Origin: Candidatus Thorarchaeota archaeon AB_25
Lineage (GTDB): Archaea > Asgardarchaeota > Thorarchaeia > Thorarchaeales > Thorarchaeaceae
Length of the DNA: 35,454 nt
NCBI GenBank assembly: GCA_001940705.1
Contig: MEHG01000010.1
Coordinates: 1 to 35,454 of the forward strand
Direction: 5' to 3'
Shown here one piece after another: positions 1 to 8,656 of the stretch. The position numbers and the translations under genes were made by a program. How positions within the stretch are numbered: position 1 is the stretch's first letter; every line of letters begins with the position of its first letter. The notes under the pieces are model-generated. The model had not been told where the DNA came from. It was given only the letters and a program-made list of their open reading frames with translations, and ran no database searches.

Positions 1-201
1 CCTCCGTCACCCGAAGTCTCTCCGCCTACTACTGTGGCCGTTCATAGGTGTGAAGTGGTCCTCGTCTGATATAGATTTCGTTTCGTGGTTAAACCAAGTT
101 AAATGAACAATCACACAGTTTGTTAAAACGGGTTTCAGAAAGCCCAATGCCAAACCTTTTTCTTCAGTTTATGCTGGCTCGGGGCTAGGAAGTAACGTTT
201 C

Positions 202-1467
202 ATGTCACAACTCACATTTCTAGGCTCTTGTCGTGAGATAGGTCGGTCTGGTTTCTTTATTGAACAGAACGAAGAGAGTGTCTTGGTCGATTATGGAGTG
301 AAGTTTACAGAGCCTCCCTCATTTCCTGATATGGTTCCCACAGGTGGATTGCAAGGTGTGGCGTTGACACACGCTCACTTGGATCATTCAGGAGGAATCC
401 CACGGATACTTGCTGGAAGTGAGGCATCATTATTTTGCACTCCCGCCACTCGTGATTTGAGTACCCTACTTCTTCGTGACATGTACAAGATCTCTCGAGG
501 TCCATTACCCTACACACGCAAAGATGTTGCTCTTGTAAAGCGACAATGCCAAGCAACTGCCTACGAAGAAACAGTTCCGTTAGGTCATCACTTTGAGATG
601 ACCCTCTTCAATGCAGGCCACATCCCTGGAAGTTCTATGGTTTCAGTCAGGGTGGATGGTAAGAGGATTCTATTCACAGGAGACTTCAATGCAACAGAAT
701 CTCAACTCACTCCTGGGGCAAGAAAGAACTTACCAAAACACGATATTGTTGTGACTGAGAGTACCTATGCCCGGAGAACCAATCCCAATCGAGAGCAGAT
801 TGAAGTTGCTCTTATGGACTCCGTGATCGAAACACTAGAACGAGGTGGGACGGTCCTGATCCCAGCTTTTGCAGTGGGTCGAAGTCAAGAGATAATGTGC
901 ATCCTTGAGAAAAATGGTCTTCCACAGAAATATCCCATTTACGTGGATGGAATGGCTCGAGGAGTTAATGATATTCTTGTGAAGCACCCAGAGTATCTTC
1001 AGAGTCCTCAAGCTTTCCAACGTGCAGTCAAGCGGGCTCATATTATTCACGATAATCGAGACCGTACAAACGCCGTCAAAAAGGGTGGAGTGATTGTATC
1101 CCCTGCAGGGATGCTAAAGGGTGGAGCATCACATCTCTATTTCAAGATGGTTCATGATGACCCAAAGAACTCCATTATTCTAGTGAGTTACCAAATTCCT
1201 GGTACTCCTGGAGCAGAACTCCTCGCAACCCGAAAAGTCACTGTTGGTGGTCGATTGTTTGAAGTGAGTGCTGATGTGCGTCAACACCATCTCTCATCAC
1301 ACTCTGACTCAAAGGGCATGTTGGATATGCTTTTGAAAATCCCAGGCGAACCAAAATTCTACATTATCCACGGCGAGTCAGAATCTTGTGACGCACTGGC
1401 TGAAAGACTAGAGAAACGAAAGCGTGTGGCTCATGTTCCAGAAATAAACGAGTCTGTTGAGATTTAA
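202..1467 (+). CDS. MBL-fold / beta-CASP ribonuclease-like protein (archaeal CPSF2/RNase J-like)
   Basis: 421 aa ORF with metallo-beta-lactamase motifs THAHLDHSGG, GHIPGSS, FTGDFN, plus beta-CASP-type ESTYA and C-terminal HLSSHSD / IIHGES; no N-terminal KH domains seen. Confidence 0.9.
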   Translation: MSQLTFLGSCREIGRSGFFIEQNEESVLVDYGVKFTEPPSFPDMVPTGGLQGVALTHAHLDHSGGIPRILAGSEASLFCTPATRDLSTLLLRDMYKISRGPLPYTRKDVALVKRQCQATAYEETVPLGHHFEMTLFNAGHIPGSSMVSVRVDGKRILFTGDFNATESQLTPGARKNLPKHDIVVTESTYARRTNPNREQIEVALMDSVIETLERGGTVLIPAFAVGRSQEIMCILEKNGLPQKYPIYVDGMARGVNDILVKHPEYLQSPQAFQRAVKRAHIIHDNRDRTNAVKKGGVIVSPAGMLKGGASHLYFKMVHDDPKNSIILVSYQIPGTPGAELLATRKVTVGGRLFEVSADVRQHHLSSHSDSKGMLDMLLKIPGEPKFYIIHGESESCDALAERLEKRKRVAHVPEINESVEI

Positions 1468-1679
1468 GCCTCTTCAGCACCAGTTCGTGCTTCAACAACC
1501 TGACACTTAATCTGTTGGAGTAGCTCCTCTGCCTTCTGGGGCTCAACAATGAGTGTATATAGGTAGCTCCGAGTGCGGAGCTTCAGCTTGACCTGATCTT
1601 TGCCCCTCTTGACTCGGCATTCCTCTGCATCTTCACTCAACTCGAGGAACTTGTCGATATTATGGATCTGTTTTGGCAT
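1464..1679 (-). CDS. rpl38e: Large ribosomal subunit protein eL38
   Basis: Internal ATG at 1679 gives MPKQIHNIDKFLELSEDAEECRVKRGKDQVKLKLRTRSYLYTLIVEPQKAEELLQQI, matching the L38e pattern (MPKQI...F...KxxxDxVKFKxR..RYLYTLxV..xEKAE). Confidence 0.88.
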   Translation of the reverse strand: MPKQIHNIDKFLELSEDAEECRVKRGKDQVKLKLRTRSYLYTLIVEPQKAEELLQQIKCQVVEARTGAEEA

Positions 1680-1814
1680 TGCTAAGCACCATACTGATGT
1701 TGTGATGTGGTGGACCGGTCGAGATTCGAAGACGAATCGAACCTGTAGCTCCACCTGCTGATGGCACGGCTAATGTATGTGTTATAACTCTAACGCTATG
1801 ATAAGAGAAGAAAC

Positions 1815-1921
1815 TGGTGGGCCGGACGAGAGTTGAACTCGTGATATTCGCCGAATCCCATAGAGGTCCTGAGAACTCTATTTGTGAAGGCGACGTCATA
1901 ACCGGGCTAGACCACCGGCCC
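1815..1921 (-). tRNA. tRNA-Val(CAC) with an intron of about 29 nt in the anticodon loop; CCA encoded
   Basis: Reverse complement folds as acceptor GGGCCGG/CCGGCCC, D arm GTC..GAC, anticodon stem TCGCC/GGCGA with loop TT-CAC-A, T arm ACGAG-TTCAACT-CTCGT, then A-CCA. Likely intron 1854-1882 contains an ATAGAG/CTCTAT stem; TATA-like CTTAAATAC lies upstream near 1950. Confidence 0.9.
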
Positions 1922-1999
1922 ATTCCGAAATCGCATTGGATTACCAACTGTATTTAAGAGTGCTGGAGGTTCAATGCGACTCTGAATCTTTTCAGGTGA

Positions 2000-2074
2000 A
2001 TGGCACACAAAAAAAAGAAATTTCATCAAAAGATAAAGAAAAAGAAGAAATTGGGATTTTTTGAATTTAGGTGA
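2000..2074 (+). CDS. Possible 24-aa lysine-rich micro-ORF (MAHKKKKFHQKIKKKKKLGFFEFR)
   Basis: ATG directly preceded by AGGTGA; its stop TGA lies inside the AGGTGAGG Shine-Dalgarno-like sequence of the 2081 ORF, suggesting coupling; the A-rich composition weakens the call. Confidence 0.3.
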   Translation: MAHKKKKFHQKIKKKKKLGFFEFR

Positions 2075-2080
2075 GGAATT

Positions 2081-2530
2081 ATGGTTCTTGGAAAAATCTG
2101 TGCGTTCATATTAACTAAAGCAGAGTCCTACCGTAAAATGAAGATAGAAAAAGGGTTTACACGCGTTAGTATTGGAAAAGACTCTGTAATACGGGGAAAC
2201 GTCGAAATTGGGGAGGGAACAAATATCAATTCTGCCCATATTGTATCTGGTCCAAATTCAAAAGTTAGAATTGGTAATAATTGTCAAATCTCCTTCAATG
2301 TTCACATTAGAGCTCATTCGAAAAAAGTTAGTGATCTTCATTCCTATACAGATGAGGATATTGTTATCGGGGACAACGTGTGGATTGGTGTCAATGTTTT
2401 CATTAAACCAGGTATAACAATAGGCAATAATGCAGTAATCGGTGCAAATACTGTTGTAACAAAAGATGTTCCAGAGAAATCACTAGCTATTGGTGGTGAA
2501 ATGAGAATAATACCGATTACTAACAACTAA
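2081..2530 (+). CDS. Left-handed beta-helix (hexapeptide repeat) acyltransferase
   Basis: Repeated hexapeptide pattern (IGKDSVIRGNVEIGEGTNI, VIGDNVWIGVNVFIKPGITIGNNAVIGANTVVTKDVP); SD AGGTGAGG upstream. Confidence 0.85.
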   Translation: MVLGKICAFILTKAESYRKMKIEKGFTRVSIGKDSVIRGNVEIGEGTNINSAHIVSGPNSKVRIGNNCQISFNVHIRAHSKKVSDLHSYTDEDIVIGDNVWIGVNVFIKPGITIGNNAVIGANTVVTKDVPEKSLAIGGEMRIIPITNN

Positions 2531-2538
2531 AGGAAAAA

Positions 2539-2697
2539 TTACTTCTTCTGACGCCTCTTTGGTCTGAGGTCTTTAGTCTTGCATTTTCTGCACTTCTTTG
2601 CCTTAAGTGGATTAGTTGCTCCACAGTTTCTGCAAATGGACTTGTATAGCAAGTAGTGCTGTGCTAGTCTACGTTTTTCGATGTCAGCCACTGGCAT
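2539..2697 (-). CDS. rpl40e: Large ribosomal subunit protein eL40 (stand-alone, no ubiquitin fusion)
   Basis: Not in the ORF track; reading the minus strand gives 52 aa MPVADIEKRRLAQHYLLYKSICRNCGATNPLKAKKCRKCKTKDLRPKRRQKK with the CxxC...CxxC zinc ribbon of L40e. Confidence 0.92.
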   Translation of the reverse strand: MPVADIEKRRLAQHYLLYKSICRNCGATNPLKAKKCRKCKTKDLRPKRRQKK

Positions 2698-2818
2698 CCT
2701 TAAGACCTCATATCAGTGAAGGCAAATAGAGTAGTTTCTAGTTAGCCCACTCGGCTTTCCAGCTGTGTTGTGTTTTAAAAGCTTGTGCTCTTTCCACAAA
2801 AAGATTCCATAGAATCCT

Positions 2819-3688
2819 TCACAAAGCTTCCTTTAGGAGCCTGGCAACATCACTCGGTTTGTCTGCTACTGCAACTCCTGCATCATTTAATGCCTTGATT
2901 TTCGCTGCTGCAGTCCCTGAACTTCCACTGATTATGGCACCAGCATGTCCCATACGTTTTCCGGGGGGTGCAGTCCTGCCTGCAATGAAGCCAACTACTG
3001 GAAGGTCGTATTCCTTCTTAATGTAGGCTGCAGCCCGTTCTTCAGCGTCACCACCAATCTCACCTACTAGGACAAGTGCTTTGGTGTCCTTATCCTCTTT
3101 GAACAGTTTGACAGCCTCAATTGTTGTCAGCCCCACGCATGGATCGCCTCCAAGACCAAGTGCGGTTGATATTCCAATACCTGCGTTGGTCATCCCAGCT
3201 GCAATCTCATAGGTCAATGTTCCACTACGAGACATGAGTCCAACATCACCATGTGAGAACACATGACCTGGCATGATTCCGACCTTCTGTTTTGCACCAG
3301 GAGTGATGATTCCTGGAGTGTTAGGACCAATCACTGTGATTCCTTTTGCCTTGGCCTCATGAATCACGCGAATCTCATCTTTAACAGGCACATGTTCGGT
3401 AATCAGGACTACTGGGTTTAGGTCCGCTGCAATGGCCTCAAGAGCGGCATCCCCGGCAAAGGGTGCTGGAACGAAGATGATTGACGCATTTGCACCTTGT
3501 TCGTCCTTTGCCTCAATAACGCTGTCATAAACTGGTACTCCATTCACAACCTCCCCAGATTTACCAGGTGTGACTCCAGCAACTATCTTTGTACCATACT
3601 CCAACATTGCTCCAGAATGGAATGTTCCCTGCCCACCAGTGATACCTTGCACTATGACCTTGGTGTCTTTGTCCACAAGAATTGCCAT
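2819..3688 (-). CDS. sucD: Succinate-CoA ligase (ADP-forming) subunit alpha
   Basis: [25 protein letters not shown]..., [26 protein letters not shown] phospho-His region. Confidence 0.96.
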   Translation of the reverse strand: MAILVDKDTKVIVQGITGGQGTFHSGAMLEYGTKIVAGVTPGKSGEVVNGVPVYDSVIEAKDEQGANASIIFVPAPFAGDAALEAIAADLNPVVLITEHVPVKDEIRVIHEAKAKGITVIGPNTPGIITPGAKQKVGIMPGHVFSHGDVGLMSRSGTLTYEIAAGMTNAGIGISTALGLGGDPCVGLTTIEAVKLFKEDKDTKALVLVGEIGGDAEERAAAYIKKEYDLPVVGFIAGRTAPPGKRMGHAGAIISGSSGTAAAKIKALNDAGVAVADKPSDVARLLKEAL

Positions 3689-4834
3689 CTATGCAACCTC
3701 CTTCACGAGATCAACTACCTTTGAGGCAGCATCTTCCATCGTCTTGAGGAACGGTATCCCTGCTTTGTTGAGTATCTCTTGCCCCTCTTCTTCGTTTGTC
3801 CCTACCATCCGAATCACCATGGGTGCAGTGATGTCCCCGTCGTTTCTTGCAGCCAGAATTCCCCTGGCAACATCGTCGCATCTAGTGATGCCTCCCATAA
3901 TGTTGACTAGGATTGCTTTCACCTTGGGATACATCAAAGCAATCTCTATGCCCTTCTCAACTCTCTCAGCATCCGCTCCACCTCCAAGATCGAGAAACGT
4001 ACTTGCTTCTCCTCCATAGAGTGATATTGCATCCAGTGTCGCCATTGTGAGACCTGCACCATTGCAAATACATGCGATATTTCCATCAAGTTCTACGTAT
4101 GCCATGTCATTCTCAGTGGCTAATTTCTCACGTTCATTTTGTTCAACAGGTTCGCGTTTGAGCCTCTCAATGATGGTTTTGTGTCTGTAGAGCGAGTTAT
4201 CATCGATATTCAACCTCGCGTCTGCAGCAAAGAATCTACCATCCTTTGTAAGAATTAGTGGATTAATCTCAGTTAGTTCAACATCATACGCCTCGACAAT
4301 CTTCCAGAGTTTCAAGAAGAAGCTACCTAGCTGATTGATTTGTTTGCCCTTGAATCCCATTGCTATTGCCATCTGGCGAGCTTCGAATGCTTGGAAACCA
4401 AGACTAGGATCGACATGCATCTTGATGATCTTCTCTGGACTCTCCTCTGCCAGTTCTTCGATTGACATTCCTCCGGCCGCACTACCGATTACGACGTACT
4501 TCCGCTCGTTCCGATCAATGGTTATTCCAGCATAGATTTCTTGCTTAATGTCCAATTTTTCTTCGATCAAGACGGCCTCAACTGGGAGGTCGTTGATACG
4601 CATCTTCAGGATTTCTTCTGCGTATTTCTCTGCTTCCTGTGGTGTATCAGCAAACTTTACACCACCGGCTTTTCCTCGTTTGCCTGCAAGAACCATCGCT
4701 TTTACGACAACAGGTTTTCCAACCTCAGTCGCACGTTCCTTTGCCTCTTTTGGAGTCATCGCAACGCCTCCAGGAGGAGTTAGCATCTTGAAGGCTCGGA
4801 AGATATCCTTGGCCTCATGTTCAAACAATTTCAT
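3689..4834 (-). CDS. sucC: Succinate-CoA ligase subunit beta
   Basis: [12 protein letters not shown]...ATP-grasp domain, [33 protein letters not shown]; directly abuts sucD. Confidence 0.96.
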   Translation of the reverse strand: MKLFEHEAKDIFRAFKMLTPPGGVAMTPKEAKERATEVGKPVVVKAMVLAGKRGKAGGVKFADTPQEAEKYAEEILKMRINDLPVEAVLIEEKLDIKQEIYAGITIDRNERKYVVIGSAAGGMSIEELAEESPEKIIKMHVDPSLGFQAFEARQMAIAMGFKGKQINQLGSFFLKLWKIVEAYDVELTEINPLILTKDGRFFAADARLNIDDNSLYRHKTIIERLKREPVEQNEREKLATENDMAYVELDGNIACICNGAGLTMATLDAISLYGGEASTFLDLGGGADAERVEKGIEIALMYPKVKAILVNIMGGITRCDDVARGILAARNDGDITAPMVIRMVGTNEEEGQEILNKAGIPFLKTMEDAASKVVDLVKEVA

Positions 4835-4905
4835 TGGTCAACCACCGCATAGGACTCAACAATGTCCGAGAACTGAGCCGCCACGAGTCTACTGACGTAA
4901 AAATG

Positions 4906-7107
4906 TTACCTCATGGACTCTAATAATAAATGCAGACTTTTTTCGAGCTTCTTACTCTCTTTTCGTGCACTATGTTTGGAATCTAGGAGTTTGAGGAGGA
5001 TTGAGTTTACATACTCCAGTTCCTCCAAGCAGTTCTCTACAATCCCCGGCATGTCATCTTCGCAGATGATGTTCTCAATACTCTTCGCTGGTAATTTACT
5101 CAATACGCGTTTTACTACTTCTTTGGGAATGGTGGTCCGTGTCAACACAACATTCCTCAGAATCGTCTTCAAATCGCTCTTTTCGTCAGCAATTGCCTTC
5201 ATCACTCGCTTAGCATCTTTTACAGGTACACCAAGAACTGCAACATCTTCTCCCAGTTCAGTGCAACGTACTCCGTCTTTATCACGGACAATTAATCGGT
5301 CTGCTTCTAGTTCATCGTACACTTCAAGTCCACGAAGTGCCTGCATTATCACACCTGCAGCATAGGGCTTGGTGTCCTCCTCATTGAGTGCATATCTTGC
5401 GAATTTCACCAAATGTTTACAGAGTCTATGTTTCCTTATGCCTTGGTATTTCCATGATTCACAAGAGCATGAAACGCCATCTTTTGCCCTCAGTGTAGTA
5501 TAATGCCAAATCTCTCTACTGCCACTGTGCACAAGACCCTCTATCTTATCTGGTCTGACCGATACAAGTTTCACACTTTTATCAGGTATTTCTCTTGCTC
5601 TTGAAAATGTGGATCTTGTAGACCTGAGTGTGAGTAGATTCTCCACTGCTGTTTCATCTTGACTTTCAGCCTGACGAATATCTGTTACAAGGCTACTGCT
5701 TCCCCAGAATGTACGGTCAATCACTGAGAAGGGGTCTTCTCCTCCCTTGGATTTTCCACATAGCTGTCGCAATACCAGGTCCTGAACATTCTCAGTTTCA
5801 TCCATTACGCTGTCTACTTCACCATGCCTTGGTTTTAGATTGCCTTCTGAATCCTCTTCGAAGTACTTAGCAATCACTCGAACTCTTTCAGACTCGTTAT
5901 CGACCACAACGATACCAAACGCCTCGTTGTCAACTCCCCTTCTTCCCGCTGCTTCAAGAACATCACTCAACTGCCACTCAGACAGCATTGTGACTGCATC
6001 CTCCTGAGAAGCCTCCTCGCCAAACTCTTGCATAAAGACTCCCATCAGGAAAACAACAGTCGCTCTCAATCCACTAGCAATGGCAAAGCGAGTTGGCATT
6101 ACAATGACTGGCAGAAGACCATCCTCCCAAGCCTCTGAGAGTTCTCTTCTCTGAATTATACCAACTCCTTCATGGATGAATGCAACTCCCTTGGAGATAG
6201 TTTGGCTCAGATTTATGGTGGTTTCACATTGAGGGTATTTCTCCTTGATGTCAAGTGAGAGAAGCCTGAGGTCATCTCTATGCTCGGGTGATAGTCTCAA
6301 GTCAAGAGCTGACGTTTTACTACCTGTTTCGATATCTGCTAGTTGGAGGGCCAATTCCTCGCAGGTGGCTATATTTGCGGCCAGTATCATCACTTGCCCC
6401 TGCCTATAGGTGACAAACTGGGTCTGGTCTGTAAGTGAGTCATCTGAATCTTCAAAGGTCATCACACTGAAAATCATCTTCACATCTACCTTAGGATCCT
6501 CCACAATCTCTGCACTCAACCATTTTCCAAGCTCCTCTTTATCCTCAAGAGGTGGGCAGATGGCTGCATATTGAATATCTCCTTGGCTCAAAAAAGTCAC
6601 AAGGGCTGTTTCTAGACGTGCTCCGATACCCGGTTGTCCAATCAGATCAAGACGATCAACCAACACATAGACTACTCCATCAAGAATATCCGGATTGACC
6701 CGTGAAGCGATGTCCAGTGAAGTATAGGTCGCAACTACAACTCTACCGGAGCCTGCATCTTCTCTTGTTGCAGCCCTTCTCCGAATCATTTCCGAAGCCT
6801 CGATACCTAGACGGTGGCATTTCTGGCTTAATGATCGAAATCGTTTCTCTGCTTGGTGCGGGTTAGGACAAAGTACCACTGCTCGTGCCCTATGGTCTGA
6901 AGCAACACGGTTGAGGAGCGCAATCTCGCCAATCATATACGCCTCATCATAGTCATATGTCATGAGAAGCTGGCTATTCCCTCTCATTATTCCTTGTTGA
7001 ACTGAAGCGGACTGGAATCTAGTGAGTGTGGCAAGTCCTTGCCGTCTGAGCAACTCCAACAGACGTGGGGCGACTTGTTGAAGTTCCAATTCCTTAAGAG
7101 TGCTCAA
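4906..7107 (-). CDS. Ski2/Hel308-like helicase with degenerate ATPase motifs and a SWIM zinc finger
   Basis: 733 aa. Helicase-like layout: FQSASVQQGI near the Q/Walker A region, VVVATYTSLDIASR, GVAFIHEGVGIIQRRELSEAWEDGLLPVIVMPTRFAIASG, AAGRRGVDNEAFGIVVV. Walker A and DExH not conserved. CSC-x13-CKH fits SWIM CxCxnCxH. Confidence 0.75.
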   Translation of the reverse strand: MSTLKELELQQVAPRLLELLRRQGLATLTRFQSASVQQGIMRGNSQLLMTYDYDEAYMIGEIALLNRVASDHRARAVVLCPNPHQAEKRFRSLSQKCHRLGIEASEMIRRRAATREDAGSGRVVVATYTSLDIASRVNPDILDGVVYVLVDRLDLIGQPGIGARLETALVTFLSQGDIQYAAICPPLEDKEELGKWLSAEIVEDPKVDVKMIFSVMTFEDSDDSLTDQTQFVTYRQGQVMILAANIATCEELALQLADIETGSKTSALDLRLSPEHRDDLRLLSLDIKEKYPQCETTINLSQTISKGVAFIHEGVGIIQRRELSEAWEDGLLPVIVMPTRFAIASGLRATVVFLMGVFMQEFGEEASQEDAVTMLSEWQLSDVLEAAGRRGVDNEAFGIVVVDNESERVRVIAKYFEEDSEGNLKPRHGEVDSVMDETENVQDLVLRQLCGKSKGGEDPFSVIDRTFWGSSSLVTDIRQAESQDETAVENLLTLRSTRSTFSRAREIPDKSVKLVSVRPDKIEGLVHSGSREIWHYTTLRAKDGVSCSCESWKYQGIRKHRLCKHLVKFARYALNEEDTKPYAAGVIMQALRGLEVYDELEADRLIVRDKDGVRCTELGEDVAVLGVPVKDAKRVMKAIADEKSDLKTILRNVVLTRTTIPKEVVKRVLSKLPAKSIENIICEDDMPGIVENCLEELEYVNSILLKLLDSKHSARKESKKLEKSLHLLLESMR

Positions 7108-7370
7108 CTAATCCCGCTCCTTCAAATGCGCATTGAATGATATGAGGATATAGTATATTATCCTATTAGTTTTATGTGTAACTGGTCAAAATACCGTGGA
7201 GCTTGTCCAAAAATGCACAACTCGTATACTCCTCCTATACTTCTCCAGAGCTTGTGTAACAGACTCTCCAATGACAATCTTACGTAGACACATATAAAGC
7301 CTCAAAAGCATCGGCCCAAAATTCTAACCAGTGAGAGGCTGAGAAATCAGTCATCTTTATTGAGGCTTGA

Positions 7371-8117
7371 ATGGTCATGGCTTTCGTAGCTACCACTGAT
7401 TCATCTTTCAAAATCATATTGAAGAAAGACTTCAAGGTCAAACCAGGATCGACTTTCATCTGTGGATTTCATGGTTTAGGTGAAGTAGGTTTCTTGAGCA
7501 CAGCCCATCTGACTCGAACCTTGGAGGCTGAACGTGTTGGTTTCATCAAGAGCGATATGCTCCCACTCTTCGTTTCAATGGAGAATGAACGTCTTGTTCT
7601 ACCATTTGAGCTCTATTCCTATGATAAGAAGAAGATGATATTTCTAGTTCCGCGTTTTCAACCACACCAGTCTGAACAATGGGGTTTCATCGATAAGCTA
7701 GCATGTTGGGTGGCTGAAAATAAGTTCAAAGAAGTACTGCTCCTTGGAGGGCTCGACGCATCTTTCAAGGAAGATGAAGAAGATATGCGATGTGTGCCAA
7801 CTTCCGCATATGGAGAATTGCTTGAAAAATGGAAAGTTCCTATCCTTGAAGAAGGTCTGTTCGTGGCTGGACCACTAGCACTGTTCCTTGCAGAGCTTGA
7901 GATGCAAGACGTTCCTGCGATTGGTTTACTCACATACGCAACCAGAGGCCGTCCTGACCCACGGTCTGCAGCAACTATGCTTGAAAAGATCAATGAAATC
8001 TATGGCGTAGGGGCAAATGTCGAGCAACTCCTCGAAGAGTCCCGAGAGATTGAACGGCTTGAGAAAATGAGGAAATCCATCGAGGATTCAGATCGCACAA
8101 GCGATATGTTTGTCTAA
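7371..8117 (+). CDS. PAC2 family protein (proteasome assembly chaperone-like)
   Basis: FICGFHGLGEVGFLSTAHL, VLLLGGLDA, GLLTYATRGRPDPRSAATMLEKINEIYG pattern; TATA-like CATATAAAG at 7291; alternative start at 7377. Confidence 0.8.
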   Translation: MVMAFVATTDSSFKIILKKDFKVKPGSTFICGFHGLGEVGFLSTAHLTRTLEAERVGFIKSDMLPLFVSMENERLVLPFELYSYDKKKMIFLVPRFQPHQSEQWGFIDKLACWVAENKFKEVLLLGGLDASFKEDEEDMRCVPTSAYGELLEKWKVPILEEGLFVAGPLALFLAELEMQDVPAIGLLTYATRGRPDPRSAATMLEKINEIYGVGANVEQLLEESREIERLEKMRKSIEDSDRTSDMFV

Positions 8118-8656
8118 CCCAAGCGTCTTATGAACCAACCAATATCTACAAGGTTCTTGGCAACAAGCTTGTCTGCTCCTAGTCGCTGCAGCTTAGATGC
8201 GTCTACTGATAGAGCTGCTATTCCCAGACACTCTTTATTCTCGTTAAGCACCAGTATCCTCTGACCTCTCACTAGAGAGGGATCTAATTCAAGCACGGAC
8301 TGTCTGATAATACTCCTACCGTAAGTGAACGCCTCTGCTCCTTGTCTTGACACAATGATGAAGCTATCAGTCATTTCAACCATGTCGCCGAGTATTTGTA
8401 GACTCAGTCTGAATCTTCCTTTCTCTACTGACCCAAGCTGCTTCCCGATGAATTGGATATCAAGACTCTCAGTAAGCTCTGTCAGACTAGACATCCACTT
8501 TGTTGGGATTGCATAGAATGTCCTGGTACTTCCCCGAGTCATCGTTACAGGTACACGATCCCCAAGGAGCCTCTTTGTCACCCCTGCCCCAAACTCAATG
8601 TCAATTTGCTCTATTATAGAGGTCCAATCTACTGGATCAACGAGTTCCATCTTCAT
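8114..8656 (-). CDS. NIP7-like pre-PUA/PUA domain RNA-binding protein
   Basis: C-terminal PUA-like segment (DPSLVRGQRILVLNENKECLGIAALSVDASKLQRL...VAKNLVDIGWFIRRLG); overlaps the upstream RNA methyltransferase by 4 nt. Confidence 0.7.
   Translation of the reverse strand: MKMELVDPVDWTSIIEQIDIEFGAGVTKRLLGDRVPVTMTRGSTRTFYAIPTKWMSSLTELTESLDIQFIGKQLGSVEKGRFRLSLQILGDMVEMTDSFIIVSRQGAEAFTYGRSIIRQSVLELDPSLVRGQRILVLNENKECLGIAALSVDASKLQRLGADKLVAKNLVDIGWFIRRLG

Noticed and set aside
1-69. Proline-rich partial ORF at the window start (PPSPEVSPPTTVAVHRCEVVLV-stop)
   Set aside because: Too short and truncated by the window edge to support
1680-1754. N-terminal extension of the eL38 ORF (96-aa version)
   Set aside because: eL38 homology begins at the internal MPKQI start; the extension is not L38-like
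1660-1947. 95-aa minus-strand ORF in the track
   Set aside because: Covers the tRNA-Val gene and its promoter; no family resemblance
3570-4019. 149-aa plus-strand ORF
   Set aside because: Antisense to sucD/sucC; low-complexity shadow translation
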